Positions 22,801 through 34,589 of a DNA stretch of 64,000 nucleotides are shown here, piece after piece. The stretch spans positions 124,001 through 188,000 of the forward strand of contig JAPFQT010000088.1 of assembly GCA_027627225.1 (NCBI GenBank). Reading direction: 5' to 3'. Under the pieces are notes generated by a model. That model did no database searches. It was not told the DNA's origin and saw only the letters and a program-made list of their open reading frames with translations. Position 1 is the first letter of the stretch. The number at the start of each line of letters is the position of its first letter. Source of the DNA: Congeria kusceri. Its lineage: Eukaryota > Mollusca > Bivalvia > Myida > Dreissenidae. The position numbers and the translations under genes were made by a program.

Positions 22801-23843
22801 AAAGTACTCCCGCGTGTTCAGTATAACGGTGTACAAGGTATAATCTTTGCTCGCAAAGATACAAAAAAAGCGTAACATATTTTCTAAATGGCATTATTGC
22901 GCGTCTAATGTTACGTTTCTGTGACCAATAGTTTCGAAAGGGTACCTGTAGGTAGATAATGGATCGGTTTATTCATATCTATTGCAAAAAGAATGCATGA
23001 GGTAAATTTAAAAAGACAATTATTTATAAACTGACGTACCCCACTGTCTGCTCCTTCGCTGAAGCCTGCATCATCTTCTGAGCCAGCATCATCAGGATAC
23101 GGACCGTGATGTTGCGATATTGGTCGTTGAATAGACCATATATCGACACAATTACTTTATAATTTTGTATACAATATTTGATTATAAATACTTAAGTATT
23201 TTCAGAAATTGCGATGAATTGAGATGTCATTTATTTATATTTTGTAAACCTTATGCGTATATTGATTGAACTCGAAATAGATTTTATTCGTGATTTTATA
23301 AACTTACATCTTATATATGAAGTACTTCTAATTAAATTAAGTTAAATTAATTAAAGGTCACAACATGGGACGTATTCGCAAATCTTTGGTCATTATTGTT
23401 CATTATAATGTCGTATTAAGTTTAAACCTTTTTTTAAGAGCGAATGTGTTGAAAGCTAGCTAATTGACGCTGTCGAGTCAGTTCCCTGGGAAGAACCAAA
23501 CCTTGTGTCTTATGGTCATGTCAAAGCTTCCCGAGTACGAATCGAACTCATGAGCTCCCAAATTCCCAATTGCAGGTTGGACACCATGTCAATTATGCCA
23601 CTGTGAATTTCAAAGTTTAATTGGATGTATTTTGTCTTCAGGTGTATCGGTGTTATGTTAAAAACAACCAAGTATGATGTCCGTTTAAAAGCGTCCATCA
23701 AACCCTAAGAAATCTTGCAACATCCGAAATTACATGTGTTACGTGTTTCAGCATAAACATATTCAGCGCTACTGCAGGTTTTCAAATTCTTGTGTACATT
23801 ATTAATGTGCTGGTTTGACTGTTGTTGTTGTTGTTGTTGTCAG

Positions 23844-24223
23844 GGTTCGTTCTTAACGGGTGTCCGTAGGTCCGAGACTTTTCGCGCGGACCGGTTGTCT
23901 TTGAAGAGTTTAATTTCGGGCACTGCATGCAGTAAGAATTGCAAATTTACTTCCCTACATTACATTACTCAACTGTTCTACATCAAGTTATTAATGTAGA
24001 TTGGACACGATACTTTGTTTTATTGGTGCTGATTGTGCATGTCATTGATGTAAATTCTGAATAAACCGCCGTGTTAGGATGTTCCGCACTTGCCGGCGGT
24101 CTGCTGCCGGTTTTTACAGGTTATTCCATACTCACCCCAAACATTGATCCAACCCGCCTTCCCAACTCACCCAAACCTGCCCGTCTTGACTATGGTCTGC
24201 AGTCTGGGGAACGCGGCTGTTCT
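23844..24223 (+). CDS. partial unknown gene, two exons
   Basis: Exon 23844-23931 lies between TTGTTGTTGTTGTCAG| and GCATGCA|GTAAGA; exon 24120-24223 between CGGTTTTTACAG| and GTTCT|GTAGTA. The first ends with one base of a codon (A) and the second begins GT, so the frame continues across a 188-bp intron and gives about 64 residues without a stop (GSFLTGVRRSETFRADRL near the start, then a Pro-rich DPTRLPNSPKPARLDYGLQ). Composition is GC- and CpG-richer than the surroundings, as expected for exons. I recognise no domain, and neither a start nor a stop exon could be tied to it. The last donor (GTAGTA) is weak. Alternatives: an untranslated leader or chance. Confidence 0.4.
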
Positions 24224-24740
24224 GTAGTAGTGTGGCGCGCGAGAATCATACTTCAGTTTTCTTTTCTAGTTTTATGGTAAAAGGTTTTTTTTGAAAACTC
24301 CCCGTTGATAACGTACTGCGTTTAAAGTTTACGTTAACAAATTACGCGTTCAGGGGCTGTTTTCCAGGAACATCTTGAGTAAAATCTTATCCATAACTTT
24401 AAAATCAACATTTTATTTAAATTGAATTTGACATTTTGCATAGTGTAAATTTACTGTAAACTGAATAAATGAATCGTGTTCACGTAACTGTAAATCATAC
24501 ATTATACTAGTTGAAATATTAGATAACATAAATTTAATCCGAAGTGAACATATTCAGTTCAGTTAAACTTAAGATGTTTCGGTGATACGGCCCCAGTTTA
24601 TATATGTAGAGATTCATGGAACCAACCGCTTACTTACTCTGTCGTGAAAACAACATTTGGCAATTAAAAAAAGACGCGCTCTGTCGTCATAGCTGGAATA
24701 ATTGACATTATTGACATTGACAACGTTAGCGTAGTCGGCC
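24224..24740. other. spacer, no gene seen
   Basis: AT-rich sequence between two candidate coding segments. No clear repeat; the phrase TTGACATTATTGACATTGAC precedes the next ORF. Confidence 0.35.
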
Positions 24741-24754
24741 ATGGAACGTCAAAC

Positions 24755-25036
24755 ATGTCGTCTAGTCGAGATCCACCGCAATGCACGGTGTCTCGCCGTA
24801 AATTGTACCCTCAATTTTGGCCATATGCCGTATTTAAGTCATCGTCTACGTACCGCCGTGACTCGTTCAGGGATGGTAACTTCCTTCGCGGTTGTCTTGC
24901 AGCGGCCGTTTACACTTCCGGTATTCATCACGAATTATTGCTGTCGTCCTCGGCTGTAGATAAAACGCTCATGCTTCCTGACATTTTAGACGCAAATTTG
25001 GTTTTTATTAATGAACAAACGTCAACGGATATGTAG
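24755..25036 (+). CDS. unknown 93-residue ORF
   Basis: ATG at 24755 with A at -3 opens 93 codons to TAG. The product is balanced in composition (MSSSRDPPQCTVSRRKLYPQ at the start, STSTDM-like polar end) with no transmembrane segment, repeat or domain that I recognise. The local GC content is above that of the window, which favours coding. The frame is also open upstream to about 24680. A competing ATG at 24741, in the stronger GCCATGG context, opens a 72-codon frame in another phase; both cannot be major products. It could be a terminal exon of the gene glimpsed at 23844-24223. Confidence 0.3.
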   Translation: MSSSRDPPQCTVSRRKLYPQFWPYAVFKSSSTYRRDSFRDGNFLRGCLAAAVYTSGIHHELLLSSSAVDKTLMLPDILDANLVFINEQTSTDM

Positions 25037-25384
25037 GGTACCACTAAAACCGGTATTCATTTAATTACGTTTTTGTAAGCATTTCGAGTATAAACACGTG
25101 GCACAAAACGGTGTGTTCTTACATTTGAGAGTTGACGTATAATTTGATAGTTTGCCGTTTTAAGGTATTGAGACAGTTCATAAGCGGTGTAAATATTATG
25201 TTATAGTTTGTCATAGTATTAAACTGTCTTGGATTATATAAATTACATTTGACTGCGCATCGTAACACAGACGCACGGGTCCGCCATTAACCGGCAAATT
25301 CACTAATTTGATTGAATTCCATAATAATATTTGTATTAAAGATGGTTATATGCCTTCGATGAACGCGAGGTTTGTCCGCCGACG

Positions 25385-25455
25385 AAAGCTAACCGTGTGT
25401 CGACCGATGTAGGCAACCGTGTGTCGGCCGATGAGCGCAACCGTGTGTCTGCCGA
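25385..25455. repeat. three ~25-bp CpG-rich units
   Basis: Three units share AACCGTGTGTC-G-CCGA-G (starting about 25391, 25416 and 25440). A small CpG-rich tandem repeat in AT-rich surroundings, right after ATTAACCGGCAAATTC. Confidence 0.6.
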
Positions 25456-25860
25456 CGGTCATTGTAAATAGCAGCATTTAGAGGCTGGTCATATTTATAG
25501 CGTATTTTTGTGGAAGTTTTGTATAAATTCAGAAAAATAAAACAAAATTTAGAATGAGCTATTGAAAATGTAATTTAATGTTAATTTTTGACATACCGTA
25601 GTATTTCTTTATTGTGTCAGAACATTTTAAAAGACTAAATGCTGGTCTATGTGAATTAAACGTTAGCTATCTGAATTTGCTGAGGCATGCATCAGTTGTT
25701 GAGGGACTTTTTTCGTTTGTTTTAATATAATTGTAGATTATTTTATAACAACAATTATAAACTAGGACTATGTTTGCATGGAACATATGTCGAATATGAT
25801 CCAGACTTTGCTAAATTGAAGCGCAACAAAGCGCAAATGCTGTAAACATTGACATCTGAT

Positions 25861-26125
25861 TTGGGCCCGTATTCACCAACATATTCTTAGACTTAAGACT
25901 TACAATAAAGAATATTCTTGAAACTGTTCTGTTCTAAGAGCGCTGTAAATTTGAATCTTACTTGGTATCCATCGACTCTAATTACAGCATTCTTTATTTA
26001 GAACGATTTGTTAGGACATAAGCAACATTGGGACCCAGAATATTTGCAAAAGCAGAAGTATATTTTCTTGAGTCTAAGTCTGCTCTTTATTTTTAAGTCT
26101 AAGAACGGGTTGGTATTCCCAGTCA
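25861..26125. mobile_element. MITE-like element, inverted ends
   Basis: The left end GGGCCCGTATTCACCAACAT..TTCTTAGACTTAA is mirrored at the right by TTTAAGTCTAAGAACGGGTT-GGTATTCCCAG. About 265 bp, no transposase. This 'GGCCCGTATTCACCAA..TTAGACTTAAG' terminus is a kind I have seen described as common in marine invertebrates, but I cannot name the family. Confidence 0.6.
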
Positions 26126-26314
26126 TGTTTGGGTCAGTTTTTACTTTGAAAAAGTTGTTGTTACGTGTAACGTTTTTCAAAGTGGTACGGGTGTTTAATA
26201 TATTTCATTCCAATCTGGCACACGGTAACATATACTTACTTTTTTTAATCGATCAGTAGTAGCAATTTAATGTTATATTGCTTATTAACATAAAGAAACA
26301 AAATCCAACTGACT

Positions 26315-26392
26315 GCGTTATTCTTGCATGAATAATTAAAGTTGTATTTATAAGCGTTATTCTTGCATGAATAATTAAAGTTGTATTTATAA
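26315..26392. repeat. perfect 39-bp tandem duplication
   Basis: Two identical 39-bp copies (26315-26353 and 26354-26392) each begin GCGTTATTCTTGCATGAATA. The lack of difference suggests a recent event, or an assembly duplication. Confidence 0.9.
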
Positions 26393-26504
26393 TGTATTAT
26401 TTAACTGCACCATGTAAAACAGGCGCGATTTTACAAAGCATGTCATTCACTGACTTCTGTCCTATCATCAATTGAATTCTAACATGATACTTGCTGATTT
26501 TTTT

Positions 26505-26800
26505 CTATAGTCAAGGAACAAAATTATCGTTGTTAAACTACCCCGCAATAAACGAAGTAAAAAGTAGTCCCGATAGTGAGCGGAGCATATTAAAATGTAG
26601 TTATCATTACAATTGCAAATTTATTTGTCATATCATGTGAGAATCGAAATAATTTTCGCGTTATCGTTGTTTATTGGCCAATAAACAACTCTTTGTCGTT
26701 CTGATGCGTGGCTATTAAAACAATCGGGCCAACGACCTCATGGTTAAATTCCTACGCATCAGAACTCAAAAACGTTGTTTATTGGCCGCTCAACAGGGCA
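26505..26800 (+). mobile_element. foldback element, copy B
   Basis: The core 26676-26787 folds: GGCCAATAAACAAC and GTTCTGATGCGT on the left (the latter 26698-26709) are mirrored by ACGCATCAGAAC (26754-26765) and GTTGTTTATTGGCC on the right, a 34-bp imperfect stem with a 12-bp perfect part. The motif GTTTATTGGCCAATAAAC at the left shoulder is itself a perfect palindrome. The upstream arm (CTATAGTCAAGGAACAAAAT.. GTTAAACTACCC..GAGCGGAGCATA) is shared with copies A and C. No ORF. Confidence 0.7.
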
Positions 26801-27012
26801 ATTGTTTTGTTTAATCTTGAATTAAGATATTAACAATGGCATATAATAACGGTTAAAATAAGGTACACATTATGGGAAAAGAGTTTTCGCAGTCTAAATA
26901 AAAATCAATTTATAATATGGATTTTGTTTGATTGGCCCTTTTCAAGTTTACATTTTGACGTTCAGAATTGTGAGGATTTTGTATAAACATAGTTTACACA
27001 TATTTCTTTACA

Positions 27013-27100
27013 AAGCAGAATTGTGGAGCTGGTTAAAGCGCTGTCCACTGTCATTTCTTCGTATGGCTCCTAAGTCGTGAGTTCGATACCCGTTTGGGGT
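27013..27100 (+). ncRNA. tRNA-like pol III unit, degenerate
   Basis: An A-box-like GTGGAGCTGGTTAAAGCGC and a B box GAGTTCGATACCC are spaced as in a tRNA, and T-runs follow. No cloverleaf with a proper anticodon arm can be drawn, so I see a SINE head or tRNA pseudogene. Confidence 0.35.
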
Positions 27101-29142
27101 TTTAATTTTTTCAAACATTTTTCTGATTGTTTTTTTTTTATATCTAATATCTTACAATGTATTATATTATTTATTATTTATTTAATATGAATGCCTTAGT
27201 ATAGCGTATTTTTATTATCTAATATCATTTAGAGTACAATAGGAAACACATTTGTCGTTGACATAGTCCCTTTCACTACGCACCTTTTCTGATATCTGAT
27301 GACAGTCACGTTTTATTAGTAGTCGTTTTCATGAACTTATATTAATAAACTAGAAAAAAGCTTATACAACGGTATTTCGCGTTGGGGGCAATAATACACG
27401 TGAACAATACATTTTCCCTATATCTATATCAATATAGGTATGTACATAAATATTCAGTTTTCGCAACGATGTGTTCTCCACTTTCTGCTGTATAGCACTC
27501 TTTTGATTTGCCACGAAATACGAAATGTTGAATTAATTGATGAGATGTTTCAGAAGTTGTTGTACTGGTTGACGGATGGGAACATAAACGTGTCCTTAAC
27601 GGGGCACGTCGAGAATGTGTTTAATGTGTGACAGCAACAATCAAGTTGTGATTGTGTTTCTATGATTACATTGCGATGTAATAGCGCTTGTTCCACAAAG
27701 TAAACGCAATTATTTGAATGTGCACTTTGGTGCTTCATTTTGTTATAAGAAATAATTCCGTGAAAATTATTGCATCTGAAAGTAACTTAGGCTAAAAAAG
27801 TTAATGAATTGTTTCTCAGGTACGAATTTCATTTAATGCCAAAATAATTTTTATTTACTATTTTTGGTCGATCGTGATCGGGTTTCAAAGTAGCTGTCCA
27901 GAAATATGTTAAGAAAAAGATAACTTTGCAGATTTTTTTCTGTACTTGGCATGTAACCAATCAAAATAAAAATCGCATTGAAATCGGTGCAATCATAGCG
28001 TTTTGGTAACTATCGTCTATTTCCTGTCTGCGATAACTGGTGATAACTCGGAAGTAAACCAGCATGTTCATTATAATTGTATACTCCGTTCGTAGCAAGT
28101 GCTTTTGAACAAAGAAAGTTTAAATGCCTTTCGTAAATAAGAAACAGATTTCAGACTGATAAACGCCGTATAAACGTTCCCAGAACTATTTCTACGATAC
28201 AATGTTTTAAATTAGATTTCATTGACAGCGGCTTGACACAAATCCGCATTTTAACATTGAGGAAGAAGCCTCACATGTATAGGTAGATTTTGGTATTTCA
28301 AATCACTTTCTGCCTGTCGGATGTAATATAATCGGATATACACACACTGTGAAATAGTCTGTAAATCTCAACTTTGAAACATGTCATATCCGATTCGGAA
28401 CCTTTGTAAATATGTTCTATGTGTTGATTTCAACTCATTTTTCGTAGATGCTCTTGCAAACGAAACAAACGAAAATTCCAGCCGCTCTGACAAGTCTTGC
28501 AATATACTAGGGGTTTCATTTCCAGGAATTGTTGGTGATTAATTGCAAAAAAAATCCTATTTATTTTTACAGTTATTAAAATATGAATTACGAAAAGTTT
28601 AATTCTATAAATAGAAGTACTTTAATGCTGATGGTGTATCAATTTAAAGGCACTTATGTTAAATATGAGCATTCAAATTGATTGCCTTTATACGTCTGCT
28701 TGCTTAAATGACCGTTTGTAACATGAGTAATTAATAAATCTATATTTAAAATTTTACTAAAAGGGATACTTCTGTTGTTGTTAAACCTATAAATTGTCTT
28801 TAATCTGTACTTATTTACTCGTTGTAATAAGCCATTACATAGTGCCAATAGAAAAGAGTAGGAGCAAAAAAGTAAAAAAAAAAATACTTCTATAAAATGA
28901 AAGTCCGCCCTCTCTCTTGATTTTGCGGAAAAAATGACTGAGAAACAATTCATTAATTTTGTTTAGCCTTAGCAAACCGTAAGTGCAGTTGTGTTTCTAC
29001 TTCTGCTTGTTTTGAGGTTCAAGAACATTGGTGCTGAGTGTTCTATGAAAGAAATGAATGAAATTTCTGTGGACATTGACTAATTCAAAAGATTGAAATT
29101 TGTCATAATGTTCTAAAAGGACATCGTTAGTTAACTTGTGTA
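27101..29142. other. AT-rich, no gene seen
   Basis: ORFs at 27440-27631 and 28654-28953 have no recognisable motif or splice context. No long repeat seen. Confidence 0.45.
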
Positions 29143-30095
29143 CGTGTTCGCATGAGAACATGTGCGTGCTCGTCTATGAACATGTGTGTATAAACGTGTG
29201 CGTGTTTGTCTGTGAACGTTCGCGTGTGCGTGTTCGCCTATGAACGTGTGCGTGTTCGCATGTGATCGTTCGCGCATGCCTGTTCGCCTATGAACGTATG
29301 CGTGTTCGCCTATGAACTTATGCGTATTCGCCTATGAACGTATGCCTGTTCGCCTATGAACATGTTCGTGTTCGCGTGTGAACGTGTGCGTGTTCGCCTA
29401 TGAAGGTGTGCGTGTGAACGTATGCGTGTTTGCCTGTGAACGTGTGCGTGTTCGCCTATGAGCGTGTGTGTGTTCACCTGTGAACATGTGCGTGTGAACG
29501 TGTGCGTGTTCGCATAAGAACGTGTGCATGCTCGCATGTGAACGTGTGCTTGTTCGCCTATAAACGTGTGCATGTTCGTTTGTAAACATGCGCGTGTTCA
29601 CATATGATGGTGTGTATGTGAATCTGTGCGTGTTCGCCTGTAAACGTGTGCGTGTTCGCCTGTGAACGTGCGCGTGTTCGCCTGTGAACGTGTACGTGTC
29701 CGCCTATGAACATGTGCGTATTCGCGTGTGAACGTGTTCGTGTTTGCCTATGGACATCTGCGTGTTCGCCTATGGACATGTGCGTGTTCACCTGTGAACG
29801 TGTGCGTGTTCGCATATGAGCGTGTGTGTGTTCATCTGTGAACATGTGCGTGTGAAAATGTGCGTGTTCGCATAAGAACGTGTGCATGTTCGCGTGTGAA
29901 CGGGTGCTTGTTCGCCTATAAACGTGTGCATGTTCGCTTGTAAACGTGCGCGTGTTCGCCTATGATGGTGTGCGGTTGAATGAGTGCGTGTTCGCCTGTA
30001 AACGTGCGCGTGTTCGCGTGTGAACGTGTACGTGTTCGCCTGAGAACATGTGCGAGTTTGCGTGTGAACATGTGCGTGTTCGTTTGTGAAACTGT
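29143..30095. repeat. 22-bp CpG-rich minisatellite, about 43 units
   Basis: Units of GTGTGCGTGTTCGCCTATGA with AC between follow each other with many variants (GTTCGCATG, GTTCGCGTG, GTTTGCC) and some shortened units. Three 22-bp units equal 66 bp, so minus-strand frames stay open and yield His/Thr/Arg-rich peptides (HAHVHRRTRTRSHANTHMF); these are shadows of the repeat, not proteins. The purine-pyrimidine alternation (GTGTGCGTGT) could favour Z-DNA. Confidence 0.9.
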
Positions 30096-30514
30096 ACTAT
30101 TTGATGCCATGACTTTCAACTAAGTTCGTATGAAGTAAATTTGGAAGGCATACTATTAACGGATGAAAACGTAATATTTCTTTTCACCACGGGAGATAGC
30201 TGGAATAATGAAGTGGGCAGAATTACATCTGGATTTGTTCCCCTTACTTTAGAAATCCTTTTTTGCATATGTTTGCTGCACAGTGTAGTCGCAGTATATA
30301 TTTGTACATTAAGTATTAGTTGAATTTTATTTTCGTAGTATAATTATTGTTCAGGATATCACACAAATATTAACCATGCATACAATTATTTAATCGCTTC
30401 AAAAGTTCGTAGTCAGTCCTTAACTAGTTGTATGGAGTTTTATGGAGTTATCGTGCAAACGAGCTGTGTAACTTCAATATAGATTTCATGATTATCTTTT
30501 ATTCTAACATGATA

Positions 30515-30840
30515 CTCGTTAATTGTTCTATAGACAAACAACAAAATTTTCGTTGTTAAACTACCCAACAACGCAAAAGAAGTCCCAATTCTGAGCAGAG
30601 CATAGTAAAAAGTAGTTCCAATTACAATCGCAAAAATATATGTCAAATCATGCTAGAATCTAAATAGTTTTTGCATTACCGTTGTCTATCTGCCACAAAA
30701 ATAGCTTTAAGTCGTTTTGATGCGTGGTTATTAAACAACTCGTGTAACGCCTTCGTTATTTAATTCCTGCGCATCAGATCTCCAAATAGTTTTTATTGGC
30801 CGATAAATAACGATAAATCGAAAATTATTTCGGTTTGACA
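30515..30840 (+). mobile_element. foldback element, copy C
   Basis: Diverged copy of the element at 26505, in the same orientation: TCTATAGACAAACAACAAAA, GTTAAACTACCC, GAGCAGAGCATAGTA, then TTTTGATGCGTGG and CGCATCAGAT facing each other before TTATTGGCCGATAAATAACG. It ends just before the truncated retrotransposon at 30875. Confidence 0.6.
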
Positions 30841-30874
30841 TTGTGTTTAAAGTTGGAGAAAACACCCTAGAGAC

Positions 30875-32120
30875 TGTAGAACAATAGGAGTGATTTTTCA
30901 TGGAAAGAACAATTACACATTTAACGCGGAGTCACTTGCGAAGGGCGGTGGACGGGCGCTCGGAGCGATCATCAGCAAAATCCATAATTGGAAAGAATTC
31001 GGATTTCAGGCATTTGGGAAACTTTTTAAAAGTTGTGTTACACCAATACTGGACTATAGTGCTGCAGTTTGGGGCCTAAAGCAGTTTCAGTGCATTGACA
31101 ACATACAGAACAAAGCACTCCGCTACTTCCTGGGCGTCCAAAGGTTCGCCCCTACGCTAGCGATCCACGGTGACACGGGCTGAATACCAAATGTCTACAG
31201 GCGATGGCAGTGTGCCCTGAGGTTCTGGAATAGGCTCATCGACATGGACGACACAACACTCACGGAGAAAGTATTCCTGCATGATATTGAGTGTGACAAT
31301 AATTGGCCAAGTGAGGTTAAAACTATAATGTGCACGTTGGGACTCAACGATCATTTCACAAACAAAGTAAAAGTTAACCTCAAAGACACCGAAGCGCGCA
31401 TACGTAGTTACTGCGCAGCAATATGGTCCCGTGATATACAAGCGACACCAAAGCTCAGGACATATAGAACATTTAAGAGCGAATATAAATGCGAAGAGTA
31501 TGTCAAATTGAATCTATCTAAATACGAAAGATCTGTTCTATGCCAGTTCCGAGTGGGAATACTTCCGTTACGCATTGAAACAGGACGATACATAGGTGAA
31601 TCCCCCGAAGACAGGCTATGTCGATTTTGTGACTCTGAAACAGTTGAAAGTGAATCACACTTCTTGCTAGAGTGCTCTCTGTACGATGACATTAGGACCA
31701 GCACTATGAGTAACACTATAGCGTTACTGTCAACAGATAACTGTGAGGAAACACTAAAAATGCTATTAACATTGCACCCCAGGATAACAGCCGAATTCAT
31801 TGTGAAAGCGTATTTACATAGGCGAAATACCATTTACTTATAAATCATACTTGTTATTATCCCATTATTTCATAGTGATATATGAATATTTGTTTGTATC
31901 AATATCCATTTTTATATTCATTATTGCCCATATCATGCTTATGATAAAGTATTTTGTAAATATTTATATGGAACGAAATTTAATCACATATTTATTGATG
32001 GTGACACATAGGTCCACTGGGCCGGGTGCTCAATTTACATTTTTGCTTTGTATATGCTTGTTTACTTAGTTGTATGCACACGTCACGGTAATAAAAGAAT
32101 TACTTACTTACTTACTTATT
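30875..32120 (+). mobile_element. 5'-truncated non-LTR retrotransposon
   Basis: Only the 3' end of a LINE-type element is present: the C-terminal part of its second ORF (30890-31843), about 250 bp of AT-rich 3' UTR, AATAAA at 32090-32095, and a short tail of ACTT repeats (32102-32118). A simple-repeat tail and 5' truncation are the usual marks of target-primed reverse transcription. No target duplication could be recognised with certainty. Confidence 0.8.
30890..31843 (+). pseudogene. non-LTR retrotransposon ORF2, C-terminal fragment
   Basis: One reading frame runs for about 318 codons and is broken once, by TGA at 31181-31183 in a context (HGDTG | IPNVYRRW) where tryptophan TGG would be expected, so a single substitution probably silenced it. 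The first part holds the region after the reverse transcriptase core (SCVTPILDYSAAVWG is typical of this class); near the C terminus is a CCHC-like motif, C-x2-C-x9-H-x4-C (CRFC..HFLLEC). The catalytic reverse transcriptase and endonuclease domains are missing. Products would have been reverse transcription machinery; nothing active remains. Clade (RTE, CR1, Jockey or other) is not resolved. Confidence 0.8.
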
Positions 32121-34589
32121 TCCTAAGTAGCAATCCCAAGCCTTAATGACTTGAAATATATATCTGAACATCAAATCCTTCCGGCTCCGTGATTTTATGC
32201 ATTGGTTCCATGTTGTCAATCTTAATTAGCCAGACCGGGAGCCAGATATATAGTATTTACATTCGGTGCTCCTGTTTTCAATATTGCTTAGAAAAAAACA
32301 ATAAAATAAAATATCCCGCGTAATAAAACGCTCGTATCCAGACGCACGAAGGAATTTGGAAATGTTTCAAAATATAATTTTAGTAGGCCTTTGGTGTATT
32401 ATTTCCCGGCCAGAAAATAAGCAATCCTTTAAATATGCTAAGATGAACATTGATTAAAATTATACAATATGGTTTACTCAGACCTCATAACGCCCCCCTG
32501 GATCACTATCATCGTCATTATCATTATCAGCATAATTAACAAAATTCGTCACGCTGCAATGAGATGCGATGTGAACACCAGCACAGATTCACCATTTATA
32601 CAAATGTTGAAGCTCGATTTAAATGCATTTACAAAGTTATGGATCTCGGCGGATTTCTGCATACTCATTGGCCAGTTACAGTCAGTTATTAAACGCTTCT
32701 AAAATGTTTACGTCTGCTTTCAGTTAATAGTAATACACTAAATGAATTAAGTTGAAAGAAAAAAAACAGCGCATAATGTTTCCCGTCTACGTCCATTTCG
32801 TTATTTATCGTTAACGTTTAGTTCCAATGCAACAGTTTTGACGCTAGCCGTAATATAATATCAAGAAAGCAAAATTTTCGAAATGATATAACACGATTCT
32901 TTATTACTATTAAAGTACAGTATTGTTTACCATCTAAATACGATAGAATAATAATTGACATAGCGCTGTCATCCAAACATCTACAGTGGTCAATTACCTG
33001 ACGACCCTTGATTATACCGCTCCGTTAGTCGATTACAACACTACCGAACACCAACGAAGAAATAATAACCACGCTAAGGTACATATGTTTAAATGAATTG
33101 AACGTTGGTTTATTTGTTTATCTGTTTGTCTGTTTGTTAGCAAGTTGACGGCTGTCTGTTAACAATTGTACGCAAAACATTTTCTAGAAAGTTTCGAAAT
33201 TGCCCATTGAACACATGATTAGCGTTTATCTGTCTGGATCCTTTTGAATGAATGTTTATTATTGGAAGATAAGAAGGTAACCTATTACTGAAAACATCAA
33301 TTATTTTAAGTAATCGTAGTTCTTCATCACAAAATACTATGTATGTCATCTACATACGACCATAGCTTGTCGGAAATTTATCTTAAAACTCAAGCGGCAT
33401 ATTTAGAGGGGTTCGGTTGGGGTATAAGGCGGCGTACGTCTCCCGTAAAATTGTCTAATTTTAAAAATCGATTTTTTTTAAAATTGCACAATATTAACTT
33501 ACAACTACTTAGGCATTGTTACATTCTCCTTAATCGAACAATAAAATAAGTCTATCAAATGAGTCTATCAGCTTATCCGCTTTCTTACTAGAATATATGT
33601 GCACAGAAGCGTAGAACGCCTGTAGAATCTCTTCTTATTAATAGTATCGCGCGATTTAATTTGGTTATTGATTTGCAAAATATATCGTATATATGTATAG
33701 ATTGAAAGGTACTGAACTATTTACGCCACCTCCAACTACAAATCCTAAATCGGGGCCTGCTATTGAATTTTGAAAACAAAAATGACAACTACATTTGTAG
33801 TCTTCGTCAGGTAGTTTACAGCCAACACGTTGATAAAATGAAAACAGTTTCATAACCGCAATATTGAAGATTCTGCACGCATGTGACATGCGCTTTAACT
33901 GTATCACATTTTATTGTTTACCAGTGAAAATGTTAATACCGGTAATACTTGTAGAAACAATTGAATATGCAATTTGTGTCCACGAAAATATATTTTAAAA
34001 CGATATTTTTATGTATCATGTTTGTCGGAAAATATCGCTTAATCTTAATACTGTTATTACACCGAAGGGATACCTCCCGACTGACAGTCACTATGGTTGT
34101 TCACAGTTGTTCAAAAACATTTTTGTTTTTATTGAAATTTTCTGTAAATATGTTACCATTTGTTTTACCAAAATTTATTCAGTTTTGCTGTATCTGTTTT
34201 TGTTGCTTGTTTACGAAAATCGAAAACGACGGTGAAATAAACGGCGCTTGTTTTTTCCTGCACCACGTCTGAGAATGATTGCGGAAACAACGTTTTGTGT
34301 CTCGCGTTTAATTTGTGGTAAATGTCTTCCGGTGACCGAGAAACATAACATATAAGACATGGTGCATCCTGATTAACACTTTGAAATGTAACATGTATGT
34401 AGAAATACAAATATGACAGTTGCTTACAGAGCCTAACATACTATTAAATGGTTAACTTTTCAAACTTATCGACTCACATTAACAACTTGTAGTAAAAACG
34501 ATTAATGTTAACAGAATGTTTATTATGACAACATTTTACGTCAATATAAATGCATCAGTGTTGTAATTACATATAATAAATGTATAATA
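32121..34589. other. AT-rich, no gene seen
   Basis: ORFs at 32469-32702, 33137-33349 and 33961-34272 have no domain or splice support. I see no long repeat. The 28-bp array begins abruptly at 34590. Confidence 0.45.

Noticed and set aside
24071..24280. Single-exon ORF of 69 codons
   Set aside because: It lacks an ATG and crosses the acceptor at 24119; the exon model 24120-24223 explains the open frame better.
29310..30119. Minus-strand His/Thr/Arg-rich ORFs
   Set aside because: They arise from the 22-bp minisatellite, with the frame cycling every three units; no start context, domain or splice signals.
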